Assembly: GCA_023443225.1 (NCBI GenBank)
Contig: JAEZVF010000038.1
Span: 27,934-91,933 of the forward strand
Direction of reading: 5' to 3'
Source of the DNA: Bacillota bacterium
GTDB taxonomy: Bacteria; Bacillota; Clostridia; Lachnospirales; Lachnospiraceae
DNA length: 64,000 nucleotides
Shown here: positions 36,009 to 45,305 of the stretch, in pieces
Layout: every line of letters begins with the position of its first letter
Numbering within the stretch: the stretch's first letter is position 1
The notes under the pieces: model-generated
Database searches by the model: none
The model's input: only the letters and a program-made list of their open reading frames with translations
Told to the model about the DNA's origin: nothing
Translations under genes and position numbers: made by a program

Positions 36009-37268
36009 ATGTATAAAAAAATAATTCCATATATAAACTGTGAAAACGAACTGCCTGTTAACATTATTAACGAAGCTGTACAATATGAATATGGTGGGGC
36101 AGATGAATTGTTTTTGTTTAATTACTCTGTGGATGAAGAATCAGAAACGGAATTTCTCGGAGTAGTAAAAGATTTAATAAAACAGGTGGATATTCCAGTG
36201 TTGATTGGTTGTTATGTGAAGCGTTTTGAAGATGTAAAAAAGGCTTTGTATACTGGTGCATCTTATGTAGTTATTAAATACTCTTTATTAAAAGATAATA
36301 ATGTGATTAAAGAAGCATCTAATCGTTTTGGTAAAGATAAGATTATAATCGAGCTTGATCATTATAAAGATATTCTTAATCAAGAATTTATTACATCCTT
36401 AAAAGAACTTGGTGTATATGCAGTTTTATTAAAACATATTGAACTTTCCTCGGATATTCTTTGTGCAATTGAATTGGTAAATATGCCAATTATCATACGT
36501 GACAGCTTATCTAAGAATGACATTGTTTCTTTGTTAGAACCGAAGGATGTCATAGGTATTTCTACGAATTATTACAAGAATAAAGACATGTTTAAGGCAA
36601 AAACATCCTTGAAAGCTCAAAATCTTGAAATTAATACGTTTGAGAGTAACATGAAGTTTAGTGAGTTCAAATTGAATCAGGATGGGCTGATCCCTGTTGT
36701 TGCTCAAGATTATAAAACAGGCGAGGTGCTAATGGTTGCTTATATGAATGAAGCGGCTTTCAATCGTACTGTTGAATCTGGTAAGATGACATATTACAGC
36801 AGAAGTCGCAGCGAGCTCTGGACGAAGGGAGAAACCTCAGGACATTTCCAATATGTAAAGTCAATAAAGATTGATTGCGACCGGGATACTATCTTAGCAA
36901 AGGTACTTCAGATAGGTGCTGCATGCCATACTGGTAACCAAACATGCTTTTTTACCGATTTAGTAAAAAAAGAATATGATGAAGTAAATCCATTAACCGT
37001 ATTTAATGATGTATATAATGTGATTTTGGATCGCAAAAATAATCCGAAGGAAGGCTCTTACACGAATTATCTGTTTGATAAGGGAATTGATAAGATATTA
37101 AAGAAATGTGGAGAAGAAGCCACTGAAATCGTAATTGCTGCAAAGAATCCGGATGCTGAAGAATTAAAATACGAGATTTCTGACTTTTTATATCACCTCA
37201 TGGTATTAATGGCAGAATGCAACCTTGATTGGAACGATATTGTGAAAGAACTTGCCCATAGAAGATAA
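36009..37268 (+). CDS. hisIE: HisIE (PR-AMP cyclohydrolase / PR-ATP pyrophosphatase) fused to a degenerate HisF-like barrel
   Basis: This is a 419-residue protein in three parts. Residues 1-205 resemble HisF/HisA (GGADELFLF, DIPVLIGCYVKRFEDV, ALYTGASYVVI, ASNRFGKDKIIIELD). They are shortened, the first catalytic Asp of HisF appears as Asn10, and the glycine-rich phosphate loop is changed to IGCY; an Asp at 117 is kept. Residues about 217-320 are HisI, with the zinc residues in CDRDT and CHTGNQTC and the typical YYSRSRSELWTKGETSG. Residues about 325-419 are HisE (GEEATEIVIAAKN, ELKYEISDFLYH). HisIE performs steps two and three of histidine synthesis. hisA, hisF and hisH are absent from this operon. 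AGGAG precedes the ATG. Confidence 0.9.
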   Translation: MYKKIIPYINCENELPVNIINEAVQYEYGGADELFLFNYSVDEESETEFLGVVKDLIKQVDIPVLIGCYVKRFEDVKKALYTGASYVVIKYSLLKDNNVIKEASNRFGKDKIIIELDHYKDILNQEFITSLKELGVYAVLLKHIELSSDILCAIELVNMPIIIRDSLSKNDIVSLLEPKDVIGISTNYYKNKDMFKAKTSLKAQNLEINTFESNMKFSEFKLNQDGLIPVVAQDYKTGEVLMVAYMNEAAFNRTVESGKMTYYSRSRSELWTKGETSGHFQYVKSIKIDCDRDTILAKVLQIGAACHTGNQTCFFTDLVKKEYDEVNPLTVFNDVYNVILDRKNNPKEGSYTNYLFDKGIDKILKKCGEEATEIVIAAKNPDAEELKYEISDFLYHLMVLMAECNLDWNDIVKELAHRR

Positions 37269-37342
37269 TTTTATATAAAACTCATAAGCAGTTATCCAAA
37301 TTATGGATAAAACGGATGAACTGGAAAATATTTAAAAATAGC

Positions 37343-37371
37343 TTGCATTCTAAGGAAATGAGTGCTATAAT
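37343..37371 (+). promoter_or_regulatory. Promoter of the rimP-nusA-infB operon
   Basis: TTGCAT and TATAAT are spaced by 17 bp, about 155 bp before the rimP start. The long leader holds a small hairpin. Confidence 0.7.
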
Positions 37372-37403
37372 TAACAATTGTAAGTATGATACGTAACGAA
37401 TGG

Positions 37404-37423
37404 GAGTGGGCGAAAGTCCACTC
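37404..37423 (+). promoter_or_regulatory. Leader hairpin upstream of rimP
   Basis: GAGTGG-GCGAAAGT-CCACTC forms a 6-bp stem with a purine-rich loop. It lies about 30 nt after the presumed transcription start in the 150-nt rimP leader. A regulatory role, for example control of nusA/infB expression, is inferred. Confidence 0.4.
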
Positions 37424-37526
37424 TTAATATGTTGTGCGAAGGCAAATTGGTAAAGCGATAGTGGTGTTAAGCTTGTCTGCACATGGTTTTGCATACAGGG
37501 TTATAGTCAGCAGAAAGAGGTATAAC

Positions 37527-37994
37527 ATGGCAAAGAAAGAGGAATACGAACAAAAAACGGAACAATTATTAGAACCTATTATTACAAATAATCAATTTGA
37601 ATTAGTAGATGTTGAATACGTAAAAGAAGGCGGCAATTTCTTCTTAAGGGTTTTTATTGACAAAGAAGGAGGAATCACTGTTGATGACTGTGAATTAGTC
37701 AGCAGGGCCTTAAGTGATCTTCTAGATCAAAAGGATTTTATTCCGGATGCTTACATTTTAGAAGTAAGCTCACCCGGTTTGGGCAGACACTTGAAAAAGG
37801 ATAAAGACTTTGCAAGAAGTATAGATAAAGAGGTAGAAGTTAAACTTTATAAAGCTATCAATAAGCAGAAGGAATTTATTGGATTCTTGAAAGGCTATGA
37901 TAATGATACAGTAACTTTAAAATTTGATGATGAAAGTACAATTGATATTCCAAGAACAAACATATCATTGATTCGACTGGCATTTGATTTTTAA
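37527..37994 (+). CDS. rimP: Ribosome maturation factor RimP
   Basis: The start at 37527 follows AGAAAGAGG; the upstream in-frame TTG at 37434 lies in the leader. The 155-residue protein assists 30S subunit assembly. Typical elements are the N-terminal helix with LVDVEYVKEG, DDCELVSRALSDLLD and LEVSSPGLGR. A C-terminal SH3-like part contains VTLKFDDE. It is the first gene of the classical rimP-nusA-ylxR-ylxQ-infB operon. Confidence 0.93.
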   Translation: MAKKEEYEQKTEQLLEPIITNNQFELVDVEYVKEGGNFFLRVFIDKEGGITVDDCELVSRALSDLLDQKDFIPDAYILEVSSPGLGRHLKKDKDFARSIDKEVEVKLYKAINKQKEFIGFLKGYDNDTVTLKFDDESTIDIPRTNISLIRLAFDF

Positions 37995-38033
37995 TGAACG
38001 GATTAAGAAAATATTGAGGAGGGTTAATAGAAA

Positions 38034-39083
38034 ATGAATAGTAATAAAGAGTTAATCGATGCATTAAATCAAATTGAAAAGGAAAAGGATATAAGTAAAG
38101 AAATTCTATTAGAAACAATGGAAAATTCCTTAGTTGCTGCTTGTAAAAATCATTTTGGAAAAGCAGATAATATTAAAGTTAACATAAACAGAGAAACTGG
38201 TGCTGTTAGTGTTTTTGCGGAAAGAGAAATTGTTGAAACAGTAGAAGACCCAATTTTGCAAATCAGTGTAGAAGAAGCAAAATTAAAATTTCCGAAATTT
38301 GAACTTGGTGACATAGTAAATGTAGAGGTGACTCCAAAAAACTTTGGTCGTATTGCTGCTCAAAAAGCAAAACAGGTAGTTGTTCAAAAAATTAGAGAAG
38401 AAGAAAGAAAAGTTCTGTTTAATCAATATTATACCAAGGAAAAAGATGTTGTTACTGGCATTGTACAGCGTTACGTAGGGAATAATGTAAGTATTAATCT
38501 AGGTAAAGTGGATGCTGTACTTACTGAAAATGAGCAGGTTAGAACAGAACGTTTTCGACCAACAGAACGTATTAAGCTTTATGTTTTGGAAGTAAAAGAT
38601 ACTACGAAAGGTCCCAAAATAACCGTTTCTCGTACGCATCCGGAATTAGTAAAGAGATTATTTGAAGCAGAAGTAACGGAAGTAAAAGATGGAACGGTTG
38701 AGATAAAGAGCATTTCAAGAGAAGCTGGCTCCAGAACAAAGATGGCTGTATACTCCAATAATCATGACGTGGATCCTGTAGGAGCATGCGTCGGACTAAA
38801 TGGTGCTAGAGTCAATGCTATTGTTAACGAATTACGCGGTGAGAAAATTGATATTATCAATTGGAGTGAAGATCCCGCTGCTTTAATTGAAAACGCATTA
38901 AGTCCGGCTAAAGTGTTATCCGTAGACGTTGATGAGAATGAGAAGAGCGCCCGTGTCATAGTACCAGATTATCAATTATCTTTAGCAATCGGTAAAGAAG
39001 GTCAGAATGCAAGATTAGCTGCAAGATTGACTGGATTTAAGATTGATATTAAGAGCGAATCACAGGTAGAAGATTTTAATTAA
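38034..39083 (+). CDS. nusA: Transcription termination/antitermination factor NusA
   Basis: This is a 349-residue protein with an N-terminal RNA-polymerase-binding domain (about 1-125), an S1 domain (about 130-200, VVTGIVQRYVGNNVSINLG), and two KH domains (about 205-345, with VGACVGLNGARV and AIGKEGQNARLAARLTG). The C-terminal acidic repeats of proteobacterial NusA are missing, as is normal in Firmicutes. GAGGAGGG precedes the ATG. It modulates pausing and termination during transcription. Confidence 0.95.
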   Translation: MNSNKELIDALNQIEKEKDISKEILLETMENSLVAACKNHFGKADNIKVNINRETGAVSVFAEREIVETVEDPILQISVEEAKLKFPKFELGDIVNVEVTPKNFGRIAAQKAKQVVVQKIREEERKVLFNQYYTKEKDVVTGIVQRYVGNNVSINLGKVDAVLTENEQVRTERFRPTERIKLYVLEVKDTTKGPKITVSRTHPELVKRLFEAEVTEVKDGTVEIKSISREAGSRTKMAVYSNNHDVDPVGACVGLNGARVNAIVNELRGEKIDIINWSEDPAALIENALSPAKVLSVDVDENEKSARVIVPDYQLSLAIGKEGQNARLAARLTGFKIDIKSESQVEDFN

Positions 39084-39109
39084 GCTTATACTTAAGACAG
39101 GAGTCGCAT

Positions 39110-39394
39110 ATGAGTGTAACAAGAAAAATTCCTCTAAGACAGTGTATCGGCTGCGGGGAAATGAAGAATAAAAAAGAATTAATTCGTGTTATAAAAACAC
39201 CGGAAAATGAAATTAGCATGGATGCTACCGGAAAGAAGAACGGTAGAGGAGCATACCTATGCAACTCTATGGATTGCCTAAAAAAAGCAATAAAAAACCG
39301 TGGGCTGGAACGTTCTTTAAAAGTGAACATTCCTCATGAAGTGTATGAAGAGTTAGAAAAGGAGTTGATTGGACTTGAATCAAGAGAATCATAG
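39110..39394 (+). CDS. ylxR: YlxR family RNA-binding/regulatory protein (DUF448)
   Basis: This is a 94-residue protein with the family signature PLRQCIGCGEMKNKKELIRV near the N-terminus and GRGAYLCNSMDCL in the centre. It is always found between nusA and infB. The family is reported as nucleic-acid binding; its role is not settled. GACAGGAG lies before the ATG. The end overlaps the ylxQ start by about 20 bp. Confidence 0.9.
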   Translation: MSVTRKIPLRQCIGCGEMKNKKELIRVIKTPENEISMDATGKKNGRGAYLCNSMDCLKKAIKNRGLERSLKVNIPHEVYEELEKELIGLESRES

Positions 39395-39764
39395 TACCAA
39401 CCTCAAACCTATTGTTGAAAAAAAAGTTTTTTCTTACGTTGGATTAGCTGCAAAAGCAGGTCATCTTGTCAGTGGTGAGTTTTCGTCAGAAAAAGCAGTA
39501 AAAGAAGGTAAAGCCAAAGTAGTTATTATTGCAGAAGATGCATCAAATAATACAAAAAAAATGTTTACCAATATGTGTACTTACTACAAAGTGCCGATTT
39601 ACTTTTTTGGTGAAAAAACAAAACTTGGCCACGCAATAGGAAAGGAATTCAGAGCATCTCTGGTTCTATTGGATCAAGGCTTGGCTGATATGGTAGAAAA
39701 GCAACTGAACACAATCAAAGAGGACGAATGTATGGCCACATGGATTCAGTCCTGTCGTAAATAG
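39375..39764 (+). CDS. ylxQ: L7Ae-family ribosomal protein (YlxQ/RplGA)
   Basis: This is a K-turn-binding protein of the L7Ae/L30e fold, about 129 residues. FSYVGLAAKAGHLVSGEFSS and VVIIAEDASNNTKK are characteristic. There is no ATG near the N-terminus. The two in-frame TTG codons at 39369 and 39375 are the candidates, and 39375 is preferred because the GGAG at 39361-39364 is then 10 bp away. It overlaps the end of ylxR and stops just before infB. Confidence 0.85.
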   Translation: MNQENHSTNLKPIVEKKVFSYVGLAAKAGHLVSGEFSSEKAVKEGKAKVVIIAEDASNNTKKMFTNMCTYYKVPIYFFGEKTKLGHAIGKEFRASLVLLDQGLADMVEKQLNTIKEDECMATWIQSCRK

Positions 39765-39778
39765 TGGAGGTAGTAAGT

Positions 39779-42700
39779 ATGGCAAAAATCAAAGTATATG
39801 AATTAGCAAAAGAAATAGATAAACCGAGTAAAGATATTATTAATTATTTGAAAGATCAGGGTATAGAAGTTAAGAGCCATATGAGTAATTTAGAGGAATC
39901 TTCTATTAGCCTGGTTAAAAAGCAATTTTCATCCCAGGATAAACCAACAGCTAAGCCTGCTGTTAATACCAATGCGTCAAGGCCCGTAAATGCAAGTAGT
40001 TCTCCTGCTCAAAACCGAGTGCCTTCTGCTGGACAACAAAATGCAAGACCTGCGGTAGGTACGGGTTATTCCCGCCCAAATTCTAGTACATCACAAGATC
40101 AAAGACCTGTAGGACAGAATCCACAGAATCGACCAATGAACAATCAAAATAGCAGACCAACGAATACAAATAATAATAGATATCAAAATAATCAGCAAGG
40201 TCAGAGACCAATGGGTGAAGGTGTACAGAACCGACCTATGAATAATCAATCTGGTGGGTATCGTCAGCAAGGACAAAATCGTCCAGTGGGAAATCAAACC
40301 GGAACGAATAACCAAGGCGGACAAAATAATCAAAGTGGATATAACAGACCATATAACCAGAATGGGCAATACCGTCAAAACAATGCCAACCGTCAGGATG
40401 GACAGCAAAGCAGACCAAATTATGGCTACAACAACCAACGACCAAATGATGGAACAAGTACGGGACGTCCAAATTCATACGGAAACAATACAGGAAGACC
40501 TTACCAATCCGGTAATAATGCAGGAAGACCTTATCAGAATACCAATAATAACACTGGAAGACCTTATCAGAATACAAATAATACTGGAAGACCTTATCAA
40601 AATTCTGGTTCTGGTAATAATACTGGAAGACCAAATCAAAACAGTTCATCAACAGGTAGACCGTATAATTCCAATTCTCAAGGTGGCAGACCATATCAAT
40701 CTGGTGGATATAACAATCAAAACCGTACTGGACAGCAAGGAGCCGGTTCTGGTACTGGAGGTGGATATCAGAACAGAAGTTATGGTACTGGTAATAATGG
40801 AAATTATCGCAATGATTCCCGGTCAACAGATACGAAAAAGCTAGATGCACCTCTTGGAATGTCAAGAAGTGATTCAGTTAATAATAGAAACAGTAGAACA
40901 AATAAGAATAACAAAAATAATAATAGAAATAATAATTACAACCATAAAAATATGGAAGAAGATATTAATATCATCAAACCATATAGAAAAGGTCAGTTTA
41001 TTCAGCCAAAACCAGTTCAGACACAGGCTGTGGAAGATGAAATAAAATCCATCACTATTCCGGAAGTACTTACAATTAAGGAACTAGCAGATGCGATGAA
41101 GAAACCGGCATCTGTATTAGTGAAGAAACTCTTCCTTGCTGGTAAAATGGTGTCCATTAACCAAGAGATTACCTTTGAAGAAGCAGAAGAAATTGCAATT
41201 GATTATGATATCATTGCTGAGCTTGAAGTTAAGGTAAATGTGGTAGAAGAATTACTGAAAGAGGATGAAGAAGATCCAGCTACGTTGGAAAAACGTCCTC
41301 CGGTTGTCTGTGTTATGGGTCATGTCGATCATGGAAAGACTTCACTTTTAGATGCTATTAGAGAAACTCATGTTACTTCTCACGAAGCAGGTGGAATTAC
41401 TCAGCACATTGGAGCTTATATCGTTGATATAAACGGAGAAAAAATCACATTTTTAGATACACCTGGCCATGAAGCATTTACTTCTATGAGAATGAGGGGT
41501 GCACAATCTACAGATATCGCTATCCTAGTAGTAGCAGCAGACGATGGTGTTATGCCGCAGACAGTTGAAGCAATCAGCCATGCGAAAGCAGCAGGTATCC
41601 AGATTATAGTTGCAATTAATAAAATTGATAAACCAAGTGCTAACGTTGAACGTGTAAAACAAGAGTTAACGGAACATGGACTTGTTGCGGAAGATTGGGG
41701 CGGTGATACGATATTTGTACCGGTTTCCGCTCATTCAAAGGAAGGTATTACACAATTACTCGAAATGATAGTTCTTACAGCAGAAATGGGAGAATTAAAG
41801 GCAAATCCGAATAGAAATGCCAGAGGTGTTGTAATAGAAGCTGAATTAGATAAAGGAAGAGGTCCTGTCGCAACAATTCTTGTTCAAAAAGGAACGTTGC
41901 ATGTGGGAGATTCCATTGTTATTGGTTCTTCCTTTGGTAAAGTAAGAGCCATGATGGATGATAAAGGCCGACGCGTGAAAGAAGCTGGACCTTCTACACC
42001 TGTAGAAATACTTGGATTAAATGAAGTTCCAGATGCCGGTGAAGTAATTATGGCTACGGATAATGAAAAAGAAGCACGTTCTATTTCTGAAGCATATATC
42101 ACGCAAGGAAAGGAAAAACTCCTGGCAGATACAAAAGCCAAATTATCCTTGGATGGTTTGTTCTCTCAGATTAAGGCCGGTAATATCAAAGAGCTTTATG
42201 TTATTGTAAAAGCAGATGTACAAGGTTCTGTAGAGGCTATGAAACAAAGTCTTATTAAATTGAGTAACGATGAAGTTGCTGTTCGTTGTATTCATGGTGG
42301 TGTTGGGGCAATTAATGAGTCCGATGTTATTTTGGCAAGTGCTTCCAATGCAATTATCATAGGATTTAATGTTCGTCCTGATAATTCTGCAAAAGAAACA
42401 GCAGATCGAGAAAAGGTTGATATAAGGCTGTATCGTGTTATTTACAATGCAATTGAAGATGTAGAGGCAGCAATGAAAGGAATGCTTGATCCGATATTTG
42501 AAGAAAAAGTTATCGGTCATGCTGAAGTTAGACAGGTATTTAAGGCTTCCGGCTTAGGTACGATTGCTGGTTCTTATGTATTAGACGGAAAGATTGTAAG
42601 AGGTTGTTCTGCACGAATCAGTCGAGACGGAGTGCAAATATTTGAAGGTGCTCTTGCATCCTTAAAGAGATTTAAAGACGATGTAAAGGAAGTTGCCTCC

Positions 42701-42793
42701 GGATATGAATGTGGTCTCGTATTTGAAAAATATAACGATATAAAAGAATTTGATCTTGTTGAATTGTATATGATGCAGGAAGTTCCAAGATAA
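39779..42793 (+). CDS. infB: Translation initiation factor IF-2 with long repetitive N-terminal region
   Basis: The start at 39779 follows GTGGAGGT. The 1004-residue GTPase brings initiator tRNA to the 30S subunit. A short IF2-N module (about 1-50) is followed by about 330 residues of disordered sequence made almost only of Asn, Gln, Gly, Arg, Pro, Ser and Tyr, with tandem NNTGRPYQN-type repeats. A second IF2-N module lies at about 420-490. The G domain begins with GHVDHGKT at 514-521, and includes DTPGHEAF and NKID. Domains II to IV complete the protein to FDLVELYMMQEV. The core is standard; the disordered insert is unusual in composition. Confidence 0.96.
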   Translation: MAKIKVYELAKEIDKPSKDIINYLKDQGIEVKSHMSNLEESSISLVKKQFSSQDKPTAKPAVNTNASRPVNASSSPAQNRVPSAGQQNARPAVGTGYSRPNSSTSQDQRPVGQNPQNRPMNNQNSRPTNTNNNRYQNNQQGQRPMGEGVQNRPMNNQSGGYRQQGQNRPVGNQTGTNNQGGQNNQSGYNRPYNQNGQYRQNNANRQDGQQSRPNYGYNNQRPNDGTSTGRPNSYGNNTGRPYQSGNNAGRPYQNTNNNTGRPYQNTNNTGRPYQNSGSGNNTGRPNQNSSSTGRPYNSNSQGGRPYQSGGYNNQNRTGQQGAGSGTGGGYQNRSYGTGNNGNYRNDSRSTDTKKLDAPLGMSRSDSVNNRNSRTNKNNKNNNRNNNYNHKNMEEDINIIKPYRKGQFIQPKPVQTQAVEDEIKSITIPEVLTIKELADAMKKPASVLVKKLFLAGKMVSINQEITFEEAEEIAIDYDIIAELEVKVNVVEELLKEDEEDPATLEKRPPVVCVMGHVDHGKTSLLDAIRETHVTSHEAGGITQHIGAYIVDINGEKITFLDTPGHEAFTSMRMRGAQSTDIAILVVAADDGVMPQTVEAISHAKAAGIQIIVAINKIDKPSANVERVKQELTEHGLVAEDWGGDTIFVPVSAHSKEGITQLLEMIVLTAEMGELKANPNRNARGVVIEAELDKGRGPVATILVQKGTLHVGDSIVIGSSFGKVRAMMDDKGRRVKEAGPSTPVEILGLNEVPDAGEVIMATDNEKEARSISEAYITQGKEKLLADTKAKLSLDGLFSQIKAGNIKELYVIVKADVQGSVEAMKQSLIKLSNDEVAVRCIHGGVGAINESDVILASASNAIIIGFNVRPDNSAKETADREKVDIRLYRVIYNAIEDVEAAMKGMLDPIFEEKVIGHAEVRQVFKASGLGTIAGSYVLDGKIVRGCSARISRDGVQIFEGALASLKRFKDDVKEVASGYECGLVFEKYNDIKEFDLVELYMMQEVPR
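40480..40680 (+). repeat. Tandem coding repeat in infB
   Basis: About six imperfect units of 27-36 bp, each containing GGAAGACC(TTATCAG)AA-like sequence, encode NN(T/A)GRP(Y/N)Q(N/S). The repeats could vary in number by slippage without shifting the frame. Confidence 0.7.
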
Positions 42794-42810
42794 TAATTCA
42801 AATGAAGAAG

Positions 42811-42836
42811 CGCCGCGGTAGATTAATACTGTGGCG
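42811..42836 (+). other. Hairpin between infB and rbfA
   Basis: CGCCGCGGTA pairs with TACTGTGGCG through 10 bp with two G-U pairs and a 6-nt loop. No T run follows, so it is more likely an RNA processing or stability element within the operon than a terminator. Confidence 0.5.
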
Positions 42837-42902
42837 TTCCGTCAACATTGAAGTTCTGTTGCAGTTAGCTCTGCAGTAGGAAGAAAGAGGTTAAATTATA
42901 TA

Positions 42903-43334
42903 ATGAGAAAAAATAGTATTAAAAACACTAGAATTAATGGGGAAGTACAACGTGAGTTAAGTGTTTTAATTAGCAGAGAGCTTAAGGATCCGAGAATTAA
43001 CCCTATGACATCTGTAGTGGCAGTAGATGTAGCACCTGACTTAAAACATGCAAAAGTATATATAAGTGTATTAGGTGATGAAGAATCCAGGAAGGATACC
43101 TTAACCGGACTAAGAAGTGCCGCGCCATTTATGAGAGGACAATTAGCTAAGAATATTAACCTTCGGAATACCCCGGAATTAATCTTTGTTATGGACCAGT
43201 CCATCGAATATGGTGTTAATATGTCAAAACTGATTGATGATGTGAATAAGAATATTGATACGAACGAAAAAAATTCAGAAGATGAAGAATATTATGGCGA
43301 TGATGATTTTGAAGAAAATGAGGACGAAGAATAA
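42903..43334 (+). CDS. rbfA: Ribosome-binding factor A
   Basis: This is a 143-residue single KH-like domain protein acting in 30S maturation and cold adaptation. KNTRINGEVQRELSVLI, LKDPRINPMTSVVAVDV and PELIFVMDQSIEYG are typical. The last 30 residues form a strongly acidic tail rich in Asp and Glu. An AGAAAGAGG site lies before the ATG. The position after infB is the standard order. Confidence 0.93.
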   Translation: MRKNSIKNTRINGEVQRELSVLISRELKDPRINPMTSVVAVDVAPDLKHAKVYISVLGDEESRKDTLTGLRSAAPFMRGQLAKNINLRNTPELIFVMDQSIEYGVNMSKLIDDVNKNIDTNEKNSEDEEYYGDDDFEENEDEE

Positions 43335-43373
43335 CAATATTTTCATCACCTATATATTCAGAAAAGAGGTTAG

Positions 43374-44342
43374 ATGAACAATATATTAGAAGAAATAAAA
43401 GAGGCAAAAACAATAGGGATAGCTGGTCATGTCAGACCGGATGGTGATTGCACAGGTTCTAGTATTGCACTATACCATTATCTGAAAAAAAATCTAACTT
43501 CTGATACGAGCATTGACTTGTATTTAGAGCCAATTCCTAAAAGTTTTTACTTATTATCTGATACAGATTGCATAAAACAGGAGAATAATAAGAAGATTAA
43601 GTACGACCTTTTTATATCTCTAGATAGTGGTAGTGAGGATCGGTTGGGATTTGCCTTAGAGTATTTTAAGGATGCCAAAAGAACGATTAACATCGATCAT
43701 CATATCAGCAATACACAATTTGGAGATTTGAATCATGTATTATCAGATGCAAGTTCTACCTGTGAAGTACTCTTTGACTTGTTTGAGGAAGAAAAAATAG
43801 ATTTACCGGTCGCTGAAGCATTATATCTTGGTATTATACACGATACAGGTGTGTTTAAACATTCCAATACATCGAATAAAACCATGACTATTGCAGGTAA
43901 ATTAATCGCAAAAGGGGTACCCTTTTCAAAAATAATAGACGATACTTTCTATTCAAAAAGTTATACCCAGAATCAGATATTGGGACGATGTCTACTGGAA
44001 AGTATGATAATTTTAGATGGTTCTTGTATCGTTTCTTCTGTTAGTAAAAGAATATTAGAATTTTATAATGCAGTAGCAAGTGACTTAGATGGCATTATTG
44101 ATCAGATGAGAATCACACAAGGTGTTGAAGTTGCAATTCTTATTTATGAAATCAATGTTAAGGAATATAAAGTAAGTATGAGAGCAAATAACAAGGTAGA
44201 TGTGAGCAGAATTGCATCTTATTTTGGTGGCGGCGGGCATATTAAGGCAGCCGGCTGTACCATGCATGGTTCTATCCATGATGTTATCAACAATCTTACC
44301 ATTCATATCGAACATCAATTACTAGGTCAAACCAGGGAATAG
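43374..44342 (+). CDS. nrnA: DHH/DHHA1 phosphoesterase, NrnA-like
   Basis: This is a 322-residue two-domain protein. The DHH part shows GHVRPDGDCTGSS, SLDSGSEDRLG and NIDHHISNTQFG for manganese binding. The DHHA1 part ends with FGGGGHIKAAGC. NrnA-type enzymes degrade nano-RNAs and dephosphorylate pAp. GAAAAGAGG precedes the ATG. It stands between rbfA and truB as in other Firmicutes. Confidence 0.9.
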   Translation: MNNILEEIKEAKTIGIAGHVRPDGDCTGSSIALYHYLKKNLTSDTSIDLYLEPIPKSFYLLSDTDCIKQENNKKIKYDLFISLDSGSEDRLGFALEYFKDAKRTINIDHHISNTQFGDLNHVLSDASSTCEVLFDLFEEEKIDLPVAEALYLGIIHDTGVFKHSNTSNKTMTIAGKLIAKGVPFSKIIDDTFYSKSYTQNQILGRCLLESMIILDGSCIVSSVSKRILEFYNAVASDLDGIIDQMRITQGVEVAILIYEINVKEYKVSMRANNKVDVSRIASYFGGGGHIKAAGCTMHGSIHDVINNLTIHIEHQLLGQTRE

Positions 44343-44353
44343 GGGATATTGTA

Positions 44354-45268
44354 TTGATTAACGGAATCATTAATGTATACAAAGAAAAAGGATATACTTC
44401 TCATGATGTTGTTGCAAAATTGAGAGGTATCGTAAAGCAAAAAAAGATCGGACATACAGGAACTCTAGATCCCGATGCAGAAGGCGTTCTACCTATTTGC
44501 TTGGGAAATGGCACAAAAGTATGTGATTTATTGACTGGCCAAGATAAAACCTACGAAGCAGTTCTTTTACTTGGTCAGACTACCGATACTCAGGACACCA
44601 GTGGAGTAGTACTAAGCAAATCGGAAGTAAACGCTGGCAGACAGGAAATAGAAGAAGCTATCGATAGCTTTATCGGGGAATATGATCAAATCCCACCTAT
44701 GTATTCGGCAATAAAAATAAACGGGAAACGTTTGTATGAATTGGCAAGAGCCGGTAAAGAAGTGGAAAGAGCCGCAAGAAGAGTCCGAATCCATAATATT
44801 CAAATTCTCCATATAGATCTAAGGAAACAAGAGGTAAGAATAGTAGTAGACTGCTCTAAGGGGACTTATATCAGAACACTATGTCATGACATAGGTGCTA
44901 AACTAAGCTGTGGTGGTTGTATGAAAAGTTTGCTTCGAACGAAAGTAGGACAATTTTCGATAGAAAATAGTATTAGGTTATCCGAAGTTGAAAAATTAAT
45001 GGAACAAAATCAGATAAATAATGTACTCATTAAAGTGGATGATATGTTCTCTGATTATAGGAAAGTTATTGTGGCGAAAGAATATTCAAAATATATTTAC
45101 AATGGAAATAGCTTTTCATTAATGGACATAACAGAACCATTTCAGATTACGACAGACGACATGGAAACTTTTCCGGTCAGAGTGTATGATTGGGAATGTA
45201 ATTTTGTTGGTATATATCAATTTGAGCGTGCCGATGATCGGTTTAAACCGGTAAAAATGTTTTTGTAA
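44354..45268 (+). CDS. truB: tRNA pseudouridine-55 synthase
   Basis: This is a 304-residue enzyme with an initiating TTG at 44354, supported by GGGGA upstream and the conserved INGIINVYKEKGYTSHDVV that follows. The catalytic motif GHTGTLDPDAEGVLPI lies at about residues 36-51, with Asp as nucleophile. KGTYIRTLCHDIG and a PUA-like C-terminus follow. It modifies U55 in the T-loop of tRNAs. It is followed by ribF. Confidence 0.94.
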   Translation: MINGIINVYKEKGYTSHDVVAKLRGIVKQKKIGHTGTLDPDAEGVLPICLGNGTKVCDLLTGQDKTYEAVLLLGQTTDTQDTSGVVLSKSEVNAGRQEIEEAIDSFIGEYDQIPPMYSAIKINGKRLYELARAGKEVERAARRVRIHNIQILHIDLRKQEVRIVVDCSKGTYIRTLCHDIGAKLSCGGCMKSLLRTKVGQFSIENSIRLSEVEKLMEQNQINNVLIKVDDMFSDYRKVIVAKEYSKYIYNGNSFSLMDITEPFQITTDDMETFPVRVYDWECNFVGIYQFERADDRFKPVKMFL

Positions 45269-45305
45269 GATGCGTTAATTGATTGCAGATAGGAGTCATA
45301 AACAA

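Noticed and set aside
40236..40865. A 209-codon frame on the minus strand
   Set aside because: It lies entirely inside infB opposite its Asn/Gln-rich repeats, whose low-complexity codons create long antisense frames.
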